In this document: positions 1-8,717 of the stretch, in pieces
Layout: each line of letters begins with the position of its first letter
Position numbering within the stretch: position 1 is the first letter of the stretch
From: DATAXV01 sp036272915
Lineage (GTDB): Bacteria > Chloroflexota > Dormibacteria > Dormibacterales > Dormibacteraceae
Direction of reading: 5' to 3'
DNA: 35,581 nucleotides
NCBI GenBank assembly: GCA_036272915.1
Contig: DATAXV010000133.1
Location: 1-35,581 of the forward strand
Made by a program: the position numbers and the translations under genes
The notes under the pieces: model-generated
Seen by the model: only the letters and a program-made list of their open reading frames with translations
What the model was told of the DNA's origin: nothing
Databases searched by the model: none

Positions 1-32
1 TTCCACGTCTGGCCGACCCACCCATTTTCATC

Positions 33-51
33 CCCTCCGGGTGCCCGAGGG
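33..51 (-). terminator. weak hairpin downstream of the minus-strand cluster
   Basis: CCCTC at 33-37 can pair with GAGGG at 47-51, just downstream of the stop of the last minus-strand gene. No U-run follows in the minus direction. It could end transcription of the kinase cluster, but the stem is short and may be chance in GC-rich DNA. Confidence 0.25.
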
Positions 52-60
52 CGTGTCCGC

Positions 61-276
61 TCAGTCGTCGCCGGGACGGTAGGGCGCCCGCTTGCCGATC
101 GACCTGCCCCGCTGGGACAGGATCCAGAAGGCGCCGCGGACGAAGCCGACCACGGCCGACACCTCCTCGCCCCTGGCGAGGCTGCGGGCCTCCTTGACGA
201 TGGCGTCGTAGCGCTGTCTCCCCGCCCGGGCACCGAGCATGTAGCCCAGGCCGAAGATCGCGAGCTTGGTGAACAT
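61..276 (-). CDS. small YtxH-like membrane-associated protein (copy 1)
   Basis: A 71-residue protein. Its N-terminus (residues 1-18) is a short hydrophobic stretch, MFTKLAIFGLGYMLG, followed by ARAGRQRY and an amphipathic region. This resembles small YtxH-like proteins that sit on the membrane through one glycine-rich helix. A good ribosome site (AAGGAGAG) precedes the ATG. It is the last gene of the minus-strand cluster, 13 bases after the preceding small gene. It is clearly related to the 66-residue protein at 11989-12189 inside the hydrogenase operon: both start MF-(T/S)-(K/R)-LA-x-F, carry a G-x-R-x-GR motif, and then an AR-x2-A stretch. Its biochemical function is unknown. The repeated pairing with a second tiny membrane protein and a YceI domain suggests a membrane assembly role (inference). 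Confidence 0.75.
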   Translation of the reverse strand: MFTKLAIFGLGYMLGARAGRQRYDAIVKEARSLARGEEVSAVVGFVRGAFWILSQRGRSIGKRAPYRPGDD

Positions 277-289
277 CTGCCAACTCTCC

Positions 290-442
290 TTACATGCGAC
301 GGAGCCGCAGGTAGCGGCGGATGTCCTGACGGTTGACGATGGCCAGGGCCACGAGGCCGACCAGGCCGGCCTTGATCAGGGGCGCCAGAGCGGTGCCCTT
401 CTTCTCGCCGGCGTCGTTGCCGATGGTGAGCTGCAGCTTCAT
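290..442 (-). CDS. tiny single-helix membrane protein, DUF6893-like (copy 1)
   Basis: A 50-residue protein with a polar N-terminal third, one hydrophobic helix (about residues 21-36) and the C-terminal motif DIRRYLRLRRM. The ATG at 442 has a near-perfect ribosome site (AGGAGG). It lies 29 bases after the kinase stop and 13 bases before the YtxH-like gene, so the three are probably co-transcribed. The 34-residue protein at 11370-11474 has the same helix plus DLERYLRLRSM ending. That arrangement fits the DUF6893 small-protein family, which I recall from hydrogenase neighbourhoods of actinobacteria; the assignment is from memory of the motif. Function is unknown. A basic C-terminal tail after a single helix would suit docking a cytoplasmic partner at the membrane (inference). 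Confidence 0.75.
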   Translation of the reverse strand: MKLQLTIGNDAGEKKGTALAPLIKAGLVGLVALAIVNRQDIRRYLRLRRM

Positions 443-471
443 CGCTCCTCCTACTGCGTTGGTTCCCCGTC

Positions 472-2691
472 TCAAGGCGCGGACTCGTCGACCCGGTGGC
501 GCCGCTCCAGGGCGATGACCAGATCGAGGCGCACCTGATTGCCCACGATCCATCGCCCGGCCTGAAGAGCCTTCTCCCAGTCGAGGACCCAATCCGTCCG
601 ATCGATGACGGTCGACGCGGTCAGCGTCATCCGCGCGACCTGGGAGGACTCCATCTCAGTGTCCTCCAGCTGCACCTGCAGCCGCACCGGTTTGGTCACG
701 TTCCGGATCGTCAGGTCGCCGAGGACCCGGAAGCGCTCGTCGCCGACCGCCTGCACCCGGTGGCTCCGGAAGGTGATGTCGGGAAAGCGCTCGACGGCGA
801 AGAAGTCCGGCGAGCAGATGTGGAAGTCGCGGTCCATCCCGCCGGTGTCGACGCTGGCCGCCTTGATCGTGCACTCGGCCACCGCCGTGGTCGGGTCCAG
901 GTCCTGGACCTCGACCCAGCCGTGGAACTCGTGGAAGAGCCCGCGGACGGTCATGAAGCGCATGAACGAACACGAGAAGGTGACATGACTGTTCTTGGGG
1001 TCGAGCCGGAAGTGGGTCAGCCGCGGCCTCGTCGGCCGCAGCCGGCGCAGCGCCGGGACCAGCGGCTCGACGGCCGCGTCGACCGCCTCCGGCGTCATCG
1101 GCTCGCCCGTCGCCGGCACCGTGTTGAGGAACTCGAGCACGCCCAGCGGGCTCCGGTCCTCGTCCAGGATCGGGACCGCGCCCCGCGTGACCAGACCCGA
1201 GGCGCCGGCGCGCTCCCGCTCGGCCGGCGTCGGGACCAGATCCGTCCGCCAGACCGTCTCGCGCAGGGTGAGCGCCTTGCCGGCGAGACCAAGCTCCTGC
1301 ACCTCCTGAACGCCGGGGCCGAGCATCTCCCGCTCCTCCGGGTCCCGCCCCAGGCCGTGCCAGAAGGCGCGGCGCCGGAGCAGCCAGGGATCGGACGTCG
1401 GCACCCACAGCGCGGCCGCGTCGAGATGAAGGGCGCGGCACGCGCGGCCGGCCAGGATCGAGAGCTGCCGGTCGGTCGGCGGCTCCCCCTCGTCCACCAT
1501 TACCGCGGTCGAGGCCCGCCCCGTTTCCTCGCGACAGAACATCACCAGCCCACCCCCCGAGCCGTCCAGCTCGAACGGCGATATCGACGCCTCGAGCATC
1601 ACTTGTCTCCCCTCCGAGTTGACAACCATGACCTCCACCGTCTGCCCCTCCGGCAGGCGCCGTGTGGATAGGGTCAGCAGAAGCCGCTCGAACATCTCGC
1701 GATGGCGCGGCGCGACCAGGCGGGTGAGGATCGGCTCCCCGATCATCTCCGCGCGCGGCCAGCCGAGCAGCTTCTCGGCGCGCCCGTTCCAGGCGGTGAT
1801 CCGGCCCGCGCCGTCGATCGCCATGGCCATGTCCAGCGAGGCGTCGATCAGCGCCCCCAGCTGGTTCTCGGCCCAGTCCTCCGTGGTCGGCGGTCCCCAG
1901 GGCACGGCGTTGAGCCCGTCGAGGAACTCGTCCACCGTCTGCGGCCGGTGGCTGGGATCCTTGGCCAGGGCCTGGAACAGCATCTGGTTGAGCTCCGGCG
2001 GCAGCGCCGGGTTGAGACGGCGGGCCGACGGCACCGGCTGCGAGATCGTCGCCGCCAGCCGCTGGGCGGCGGTGTCGCCCCGGTACACGGGACCGCCGGT
2101 GACCATGTGGAAGAGCAGCGCGGCCAGGCCATGAACGTCGCTGCGCGAGTCCACCGGTATTCCCCTCGCCTGCTCCGGGGCCATGTAGCCCGGCGTCCCC
2201 CAGGCAGGTCCCTGTCCGAGGAGCGCGAAGTCGGCGAGGTGGGCGGACCCGTCGGTGTCGATCAGCACGTTGCTGGGCTTGATGTCGCCGTGGACGACGC
2301 CCACCTCGTGGGCGGCGTGGATGGCGCCGGCCACGTCGTGGACGATCCGGCGGGCCGGGTAGAGGTCGAGCGGGCCCCGCGCCACCAGGTGGCGGACGGT
2401 GCCGCCCGGGAAGAGGCGCATGACGAGATAGACGAGATCGCTCCGGCTGCCCACCTCGTAGACGGGGACGAGGCGGCGGTGGCCGGTCGCCGACACCGCC
2501 GTCGTCTGGTCCGTCAGCCAGCTGACGAAGTCGGGCCGGGCATTGATCTCCGGGTCGAGAGCCTTGAGCGCCACCAGCCGCTCCGATGGCAGATCGGTGG
2601 CCCGATAGACGGCGGAGCCCGCGCCCTCGCCGATACGGTCGCCCACGCGATAGTGCCCGAGCGTGCTGCCGGACAGGTCCTCCAGTGACAT
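472..2691 (-). CDS. Ser/Thr protein kinase - PAS - GAF - YceI fusion protein
   Basis: A 739-residue protein with four domains. Residues 11-265 are a Hanks-type kinase: glycine loop GEGAGSAVY, K43, catalytic loop HGDIKPSN (H134, D136), a DFA triplet (154-156) where DFG is usual, and GTPGYMAPE. Residues 275-385 are a PAS domain and about 405-550 a GAF-like domain. Residues 558-730 are a YceI domain, a lipocalin-like fold known to bind polyisoprenoids. There is no transmembrane segment or signal peptide, so it is probably cytoplasmic. The start at 2691 is chosen because GGGGTGAG lies just upstream and residues before it look non-coding. It lies 20 bases after the PadR gene, presumably in one transcript. 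I infer a sensory kinase whose YceI domain reads a lipid or quinone ligand. Substrate proteins cannot be told from the sequence, and the DFA change may lower or alter kinase activity. Confidence 0.9.
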   Translation of the reverse strand: MSLEDLSGSTLGHYRVGDRIGEGAGSAVYRATDLPSERLVALKALDPEINARPDFVSWLTDQTTAVSATGHRRLVPVYEVGSRSDLVYLVMRLFPGGTVRHLVARGPLDLYPARRIVHDVAGAIHAAHEVGVVHGDIKPSNVLIDTDGSAHLADFALLGQGPAWGTPGYMAPEQARGIPVDSRSDVHGLAALLFHMVTGGPVYRGDTAAQRLAATISQPVPSARRLNPALPPELNQMLFQALAKDPSHRPQTVDEFLDGLNAVPWGPPTTEDWAENQLGALIDASLDMAMAIDGAGRITAWNGRAEKLLGWPRAEMIGEPILTRLVAPRHREMFERLLLTLSTRRLPEGQTVEVMVVNSEGRQVMLEASISPFELDGSGGGLVMFCREETGRASTAVMVDEGEPPTDRQLSILAGRACRALHLDAAALWVPTSDPWLLRRRAFWHGLGRDPEEREMLGPGVQEVQELGLAGKALTLRETVWRTDLVPTPAERERAGASGLVTRGAVPILDEDRSPLGVLEFLNTVPATGEPMTPEAVDAAVEPLVPALRRLRPTRPRLTHFRLDPKNSHVTFSCSFMRFMTVRGLFHEFHGWVEVQDLDPTTAVAECTIKAASVDTGGMDRDFHICSPDFFAVERFPDITFRSHRVQAVGDERFRVLGDLTIRNVTKPVRLQVQLEDTEMESSQVARMTLTASTVIDRTDWVLDWEKALQAGRWIVGNQVRLDLVIALERRHRVDESAP

Positions 2692-2711
2692 CAGCTCACC
2701 CCTCTGAGGGG

Positions 2712-3092
2712 TCAGGTTCGGGAGGAGGGTGCCGCGCGATCCTCCAAGACCCCATAGCGGCGCAGATATGCCTCCACCATGCGGCCCGTCTCCAGGAGGC
2801 ACATGGCCTCGTCATGGAGTCGTTCGCGGCCGGGAGGCGTCAACTCGTACCGGCGTCTACCGGGGCCGTTCGAGGATATCTCCCATTCGGACCGCACCAA
2901 TCCTTCGTGCTCCATCGCGCGCAGCGTGCGATAGAGCCCCCCGGGATCTCGCTCGAAGCCAAATGTTGTGAGCCGCTCGAGCAAGTCGTAGCCATGCGCG
3001 GGTGCTTCACCGATGAGAAGCAGCAGACACGGTCGGAGGTGTAGTGGGCGTTTGGAGTGGAATGCCTCGGACGTGCGATCCGAAGACGACAT
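2712..3092 (-). CDS. PadR-family transcriptional regulator
   Basis: A 126-residue winged-helix protein. The core, from RPCLLLLIGEAPAHGYDLLERL through GLYRTLRAMEHEGLV to GRRRYELTPPGRERL, is the PadR N-terminal DNA-binding domain. The following short helix (about residues 95-115) would serve dimerisation. The ATG at 3092 is preferred over one 21 codons upstream because the PadR domain begins soon after it and the upstream residues are atypical. It heads the minus-strand cluster and faces hhyS across 1.25 kb rich in inverted repeats, so it may control its own cluster, the hydrogenase operon, or both (inference). PadR proteins are usually repressors released by small ligands; the ligand here is unknown. 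Confidence 0.88.
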   Translation of the reverse strand: MSSSDRTSEAFHSKRPLHLRPCLLLLIGEAPAHGYDLLERLTTFGFERDPGGLYRTLRAMEHEGLVRSEWEISSNGPGRRRYELTPPGRERLHDEAMCLLETGRMVEAYLRRYGVLEDRAAPSSRT

Positions 3093-3144
3093 GCGTCTAA
3101 CCGTACCCCTAGTCGCCCCGCGCGGCAAGTTCAAATCGAGCGAT

Positions 3145-3353
3145 GTTGGGCGCACCTAGATGCGCCCGACACTTAGTCATCTTCACAGCGGATGGCGACT
3201 TTTCCCGTGGCAAACGTTGCACAACTGTCATACCCCTCTTGACAGCGCCAAAGAAACTATGTCAAAGGCGAACCTTTCGCGTTAGTCACAGCAAGGTCGC
3301 TGTGATCGAGCTGTGTCACAGAACACATCCGTGTGTGGCCGGAAGCCTTCCGG
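3145..3353. promoter_or_regulatory. cluster of inverted repeats upstream of the PadR gene
   Basis: Within about 210 bases, in a locally AT-richer pocket, there are at least six inverted repeats: GTTGGGCGCA/TGCGCCCGAC (3145-3170, one G-T pair); CTGTCA-N9-TGACAG (3225-3245); TCACAGC-N6-GCTGTGA (3286-3305); CTGTGtCACAG (3311-3321); ACACA-N4-TGTGT (3323-3336); and CCGGAA-N3-TTCCGG (3339-3353). Several share a CACAG/CTGTG half-site with the palindrome upstream of hhyS. This looks like an operator/promoter region for the divergent PadR cluster. Which protein binds is not determined. Confidence 0.5.
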
Positions 3354-4108
3354 TCAGTCGCGAGACGGCCGGCGATGGCTCGCGTCCGGCCTGGCCCGGT
3401 GCCAGGATCGAACCGCCGCCACCGGGGCGCGAACCGCCGGACGAGGCCCTTCGCCGCCGTCTTGAACTCAGAAGACGCTCCATCGTGCCGCGGGAGGGGA
3501 GCCCGCGACCCCGCCCCCCTCCGCGTCCCGCTGCCATGCTCGTCCCCGTTGACCGTCCCGCGATGCCCCCGCCGCCCGGTCCGGATCCGGGCCGCCCGGT
3601 CCGGGAGCCTTCCTGCGTGGGGGCCCAGGGCGCCCCGCGATAACTACACCAATCTGTTTAGGGAGAGGCCGCCCCCTGGGTCGGGCCGGAAGCGCTCCGG
3701 GCCTTGGTCCCGGATCGCGCCAGCCTGAGGCCCCCGTTCGCTGGGCGGTTGTCCCGCTCTGCCATTCGTGCGGGAAGCCCGGCCATGCTCGCTTCCGCAC
3801 CGGTGCGGAACACCGACCGCCCGGGTGGCGCCGGACCCTGCCCCCACCGACAGGGTCCACCGGCTCGCGCTCGCACGCCGCGGACCGGAAGCGCCGACGC
3901 CGGGACCGAGGCCACCCATCGGCGGCGGCGGCCGTCCCGCTACCTATGGACGCGTGGCGGGTCCCGATGGCACCCCTCCGGCGACGCCCATGTGATCAAC
4001 GCCGCCGCCGGCGGGCGCGGTCGCGGTAAATCGCCGGGCCGGGCCCGCGGGCCAGCTCCGGCGGGGCCCGCTCGCGGCCGGTGGCCGCGGCCGGACGGGC
4101 AGGGCCCG
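3354..4108. other. gene-free GC-rich intergenic stretch
   Basis: About 750 bases with open frames on both strands but none with a convincing ribosome site, recognisable domain or protein-like composition; the translations are dominated by Arg, Pro and Gly. It forms most of the gap between the PadR gene and hhyS. It could hold a long 5' leader or a small RNA, but I see no recognisable RNA family. Confidence 0.5.
3571..3604. repeat. 14-base tandem direct repeat with 20-base period
   Basis: GCCGCCCGGTCCGG occurs at 3571-3584 and again at 3591-3604. The spacer between the copies makes the perfect palindrome CCGGATCCGG (3581-3590). It lies in the gene-free region between the PadR gene and hhyS. 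It may be a protein-binding site or simply GC-rich slippage. Confidence 0.55.
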
Positions 4109-4132
4109 TTCCACAGTGGTCCACTGTGAACG
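4109..4132. promoter_or_regulatory. perfect palindrome upstream of hhyS (candidate operator)
   Basis: CACAGTGGTCCACTGTG is a 17-base perfect palindrome (8-base arms, 1-base centre). It extends to GTTC on the left and GAAC on the right with a one-base bulge. It sits about 210 bases upstream of the hhyS start. Its CACAG/CTGTG half-sites match those at 3286-3321 in front of the PadR gene, pointing to a shared regulator of the two divergent units (inference). Confidence 0.55.
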
Positions 4133-4136
4133 GACA

Positions 4137-4188
4137 ATGTGTCGGGCATATAGGTGCGCATGTCCCACATGCGCTCCGCACACATGTG
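4137..4188. promoter_or_regulatory. ATGT/ACAT-rich segment, candidate PadR-type operator
   Basis: This segment holds ATGT at 4137, then GCATGT-ccc-ACATGC (4158-4172), then the 8-base palindrome CACATGTG (4181-4188). Known PadR operators are built from ATGT and ACAT half-sites, although usually about 8 bases apart; here the clearest pair is separated by only 3. Given the PadR gene next door this is a plausible binding region for it. Confidence 0.35.
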
Positions 4189-4342
4189 CCGAAGCCCGTC
4201 TTGCGGACCGAATGGGGATGTGCCACTCTACTGGCTACCTCCCAGCAGGGGGGTCTGCGCTGATGCCGTGAGGAACCGCGCCTCTCCAGCGACAGCAGCG
4301 CCATGTCGGGACAGTTTCTCCGGACTGAGAAGGAGACCGCCG

Positions 4343-5407
<1,065 letters not shown>

Positions 5408-5443
5408 CGGCGACGGTCCACAGGACCTGTCGGGGGAGTTCGA

Positions 5444-7228
5444 ATGGCGACACTACAGGAGCGACCGACCGAACGGAAGAACCTGGTCGAGATGTCCTGG
5501 GACCCGATCACCCGGATCGTGGGGAGCCTCGGCATCTTCACCAAGATCGACTTCGAGAACCACGAGGTGGCGGAGTGCTACAGCACGTCGTCCATCTTCC
5601 GTGGTTACAGCATCTTCATGAAGGGCAAGGACCCCAGGGACGCGCACTTCATCACCAGCCGCATCTGCGGCATCTGCGGTGACAACCACGCGACCTGCTC
5701 CTGCTACGCCCAGCAGATGGCCTACGGGATCCGGCCGCCGGCCATAGCGGAGTGGATCGTGAACCTCGGCGAGGCCGCCGAGTACATGTTCGACCACAAC
5801 ATCTTCCAGGACAACCTGGTGGGTGTCGACTTCTGCGAGAAGATGGTCCGCGAGACCAACCCCTCGGTGTGGGAGAAGGCCAAGACGACCGAGTCGCCCC
5901 ACGCCGCCGACCACGGCTACCGGACGATCGCCGACATCATGACCGCCCTCAACCCGTTCGAGGGCGAGTTCTACCGCGAGACGCTGCACGTCAGCCGCTA
6001 CACGCGGGAGATGTTCTGCCTCATGGAGGGGCGCCACGTCCACCCCTCGACGCTGTACCCGGGCGGTGTCGGCACCGTGCCCACGGTCCAGCTCTTCACC
6101 GACTACGCGGTGCGCCTGGCCCGCTACGCCGAGTTCATGAAGAAGTGCGTGCCGCTGCACGACGACCTCTTCAACTTCTTCTACGAGGCGCTCCCCGGCT
6201 ACGAGCGCGTGGGCTACCGCCGGTTCCTGACCGGCTGCTGGGGCTCGTTCAACGACCCCGCCCACTGCGACTACGAGTACCGGCACATGACCGACTGGGG
6301 CCGGAAGATGTTCGTGACCCCCGGCGTCGTCGTCGACGGCAAGCTGGTCACCACCGACCTCGTCGACATCAACCTCAACCTGCGCATCCTGCTCGGCTCC
6401 TCCTACTACGACGACTGGCAGAACGAGGAGGTCTTCGTCGACAAGGATCCGCTGGGGAACTCCATCGACCGCCGCCATCCCTGGAACCAGACCACCATCC
6501 CGCGCCCCCAGAAGCGCGAGATGCAGCCCGGCGGCAAGTACTCCTGGACGATGTCACCGCGCTGGCTCCACGAGGGCGACCACCTCGCCCTGGACACCGG
6601 CGGCGGCGCCTTCGCCCGCTTCATGGCCACCGCCCTCGCCGGCCTGGTCGACATCGGCTACGTCAAGGCCACCGGCAGCAGCGTGAAGATGTTCCTGCCC
6701 AAGACGGCGAGCAAGCCCGAGACCGAGTTCGAGTGGCACGTGCCCCAGTGGAGCAACGCCATCGAGCGTGACCGGGCCCGGACCTACTTCCAGGTCTACG
6801 CCTGCTCCTGCGCCTACTACTTCCTGGAGAAGGCGTTCGAGGAGCTGCACGCGGGCAGGACCGAGACCTTCACCCCCTTCGAGGTCCCCGAGGAGGCCAT
6901 CGGCTGCGGCTTCCACGAGGCCGTCCGCGGGGTGCTGTCCCACCACCTGGTCATCCGCGAGGGCAAGATCGCGAACTACCACCCCTACCCGCCGACGCCG
7001 TGGAACGGCAGCGTTCGCGACGTCTACGGGACCCCGGGTCCCTACGAGGACTCGATCCAGAACACGCCGATCTTCGAAGAGAACGGCCCGGACAACTTCA
7101 AGGGCATCGACATCATGCGCGCGGTGCGCAGCTTCGACCCCTGCCTGCCCTGCGGCGTCCACATGTACCTGGGCAACGGCAAGGAGCTGGACGTCAACCA
7201 CGTGCCCATGTTCGGGGCGCCGGAGTAG
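5444..7228 (+). CDS. hhyL: group 1h [NiFe]-hydrogenase large subunit
   Basis: A 594-residue catalytic subunit that oxidises H2. The N-terminal nickel motif RICGICGDNH supplies C75 and C78. The C-terminal motif DPCLPCGVH supplies C567 and C570 and ends at H573. A 21-residue tail (574-594) follows H573 and should be removed by the maturation protease encoded at 10555, as in other NiFe hydrogenases. The GRHVHPSTLYPGGV segment and overall size fit the group 1h/actinobacterial type, known in mycobacteria and streptomycetes for consuming atmospheric H2 during starvation. Together with HhyS it forms the enzyme core; the predicted location is the cytoplasmic side of the membrane. Confidence 0.97.
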   Translation: MATLQERPTERKNLVEMSWDPITRIVGSLGIFTKIDFENHEVAECYSTSSIFRGYSIFMKGKDPRDAHFITSRICGICGDNHATCSCYAQQMAYGIRPPAIAEWIVNLGEAAEYMFDHNIFQDNLVGVDFCEKMVRETNPSVWEKAKTTESPHAADHGYRTIADIMTALNPFEGEFYRETLHVSRYTREMFCLMEGRHVHPSTLYPGGVGTVPTVQLFTDYAVRLARYAEFMKKCVPLHDDLFNFFYEALPGYERVGYRRFLTGCWGSFNDPAHCDYEYRHMTDWGRKMFVTPGVVVDGKLVTTDLVDINLNLRILLGSSYYDDWQNEEVFVDKDPLGNSIDRRHPWNQTTIPRPQKREMQPGGKYSWTMSPRWLHEGDHLALDTGGGAFARFMATALAGLVDIGYVKATGSSVKMFLPKTASKPETEFEWHVPQWSNAIERDRARTYFQVYACSCAYYFLEKAFEELHAGRTETFTPFEVPEEAIGCGFHEAVRGVLSHHLVIREGKIANYHPYPPTPWNGSVRDVYGTPGPYEDSIQNTPIFEENGPDNFKGIDIMRAVRSFDPCLPCGVHMYLGNGKELDVNHVPMFGAPE

Positions 7229-7232
7229 GGAA

Positions 7233-8096
7233 TTGGACCGGCAATCTCGCCGGCAGTTCGAGGACAGGGCCCGACGCGTCGACGCGCTGGTGGAGCGGCT
7301 TGAAGCCCTCCCCGACGGGGACGCCAAGAGGAGCGGCCTGGACGCGATCCAGGCCCTCCTCGAGCTCCACGGCGACGTGCTGGCCCGGATCCTGGACCGC
7401 CTCGGACCGGAGCGCGCCGCAGAGGTCGCCGAGGACGAGGCGGTGGGTGGGCTGCTGCTCCTTCACGGCATCCACCCCCTCTCGCTCGAGGAGCGGGTGG
7501 GGAAGGCCCTGGAGCAGGTGCGTCCCTACATGGGGTCGCACGGGGGCGGCGTCCGCGTGCTCGAGGTGGGGGAGAGCGGGGTCCGGCTGCGGCTCGAGGG
7601 CAGTTGCCACAACTGCCCCTCGTCTCAGGCCACGCTCAAGTACGCCGTCGAGCAGGCGCTTGCCGAGCACGCGCCGGACCTGGCCCGGATCGAGGTCGAG
7701 GGTGTGGCCGAACCGGCCCCCGCCCCTGCCGGCTTCGTCTCGCTGGACACGATCCGGCGGCCGGAGCCGCGCTGGATCGACGTCGGCGACGTCGATGCGC
7801 TTCCCACCGACCGCGTCGAGACCAGGGAGGTCGGCGGCGTCCGGCTGGCGATGTGCCGGCTGGGCGAGGAGCGCTACGCGTATCAAGACAGCTGTCCAGC
7901 CTGCGGCGCCGGTTTCGGCGGGGCGTCGCTGGAGGGCGAGATCGTCGCCTGCCCCGGCTGCGGGGCCAGGTACGATGTCCGCCACGCCGGTCGCAGCCCG
8001 GACGACGCCGGGCGGCACCTGGAGCCGGCGCCGCTGATGAGCAGCGCGGGGGGGATCCGCGTCGCACTCCCCGCGGTTCGCGCCGAGGCCGTGTAG
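7233..8096 (+). CDS. NifU-domain / Rieske-like Fe-S protein (HhyE-like electron-transfer candidate)
   Basis: A 287-residue protein with three parts: an N-terminal helical region (1-80), a NifU C-terminal-type domain (about 85-158) with GSCHNCPS (C125, C128), and a Rieske-like fold (about 180-280). In the last part the usual Cys-x-His...Cys-x2-His ligands read CPAC (C221, C224) and CPGC (C240, C243), so all four possible ligands are cysteine. A TTG start at 7233 follows GGAGTAGGGA; no ATG fits. Proteins of this general type next to the mycobacterial uptake hydrogenases (HucE, HhyE) are reported as needed for hydrogenase activity and proposed to relay electrons; I cite this from memory. A relay between HhyS and the quinone pool, or cluster delivery to HhyS, are the likely roles. 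Confidence 0.85.
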   Translation: MDRQSRRQFEDRARRVDALVERLEALPDGDAKRSGLDAIQALLELHGDVLARILDRLGPERAAEVAEDEAVGGLLLLHGIHPLSLEERVGKALEQVRPYMGSHGGGVRVLEVGESGVRLRLEGSCHNCPSSQATLKYAVEQALAEHAPDLARIEVEGVAEPAPAPAGFVSLDTIRRPEPRWIDVGDVDALPTDRVETREVGGVRLAMCRLGEERYAYQDSCPACGAGFGGASLEGEIVACPGCGARYDVRHAGRSPDDAGRHLEPAPLMSSAGGIRVALPAVRAEAV

Positions 8097-8099
8097 CCG

Positions 8100-8717
8100 G
8101 TGGCGACGAACTCGCTAGCGGCGTTGCGCCGGCTGCGCCAGGCCCGGGAGCCCGAGGAGCGCTGTGAGCTCTGCGGGAATCCCATCGAGGCCCGGCACCG
8201 CCACCTGTTCGAGCCGAGCACGCGGGCATTGGTATGCGCCTGCCGGGCCTGCACTCTGCTCTTCGATGACGGTTCCGAGGGGCGCCGCTACGTGGCGGTG
8301 CCCCCGGACCTCACCTACCTGCCCTCGTTCCAGCTCGACGACGTCCTCTGGGACGAGCTCATGATCCCGGTCAACCTCGCCTTCTTCGTGGTCAGCAGCA
8401 CGGCCGGGCGGCCCCTGGCCCTCTACCCGAGCCCGGCCGGCGCCACCGAGTCGCAGCTCGGCCTCGAGGCCTGGGAGCGGATGGTCGAGGCCAACCCGGT
8501 GCTCACCGGGCTGGAGACCGACGTCCAGGCGCTTCTGGTCAACCGGGTCGGCGCTGCCCGCGACCACTTCATCGTCCCCATCGACGAGTGCTTCCACCTG
8601 GTCGGGCTGGTGCGGCTGCACTGGCGCGGCCTGAGCGGCAGCACCGAGGTCTGGGCCGAGATCGCGACCTTCTTCGCCGATCTCCGCACCCGGGCCAGGG
8701 TCAGGAAGGATGCCTGA
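8100..8717 (+). CDS. DUF5947-like conserved hydrogenase-operon protein
   Basis: A 205-residue protein with a GTG start. Residues 22-55 look like a treble-clef/zinc-ribbon metal site: ERCELCGNPI followed by VCACRACTLLF. The rest is a mixed alpha/beta domain containing FLVNR-like and WAEIATFF segments. It matches the DUF5947 family as I remember it, which is found next to actinobacterial-type hydrogenases. It starts 3 bases after the NifU/Rieske gene and overlaps the next gene by 8 bases, so the products are probably made in step. Function is unknown. The four cysteines could hold zinc or an Fe-S cluster, and a role as assembly chaperone or structural partner of HhySL is inference. Confidence 0.8.
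   Translation: MATNSLAALRRLRQAREPEERCELCGNPIEARHRHLFEPSTRALVCACRACTLLFDDGSEGRRYVAVPPDLTYLPSFQLDDVLWDELMIPVNLAFFVVSSTAGRPLALYPSPAGATESQLGLEAWERMVEANPVLTGLETDVQALLVNRVGAARDHFIVPIDECFHLVGLVRLHWRGLSGSTEVWAEIATFFADLRTRARVRKDA

Noticed and set aside
472..2691. Possible false joining of a kinase gene and a YceI gene by assembly
   Set aside because: The frame is continuous through PAS, GAF and YceI with uniform codon use and no internal start with a ribosome site near the YceI boundary, so a real fusion is more likely. Read coverage would settle it.
3316..4129. Several overlapping open frames on both strands between the PadR gene and hhyS
   Set aside because: Translations are Arg/Pro/Gly-rich with no recognisable motif, frames overlap on both strands, and none has a good ribosome site.
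4154..4342. 63-codon N-terminal extension of hhyS from an upstream ATG
   Set aside because: It contains no Tat signal, does not look conserved, overlaps the candidate operator sequences and lacks a ribosome site, whereas the ATG at 4343 has AAGGAG and the conserved N-terminus.
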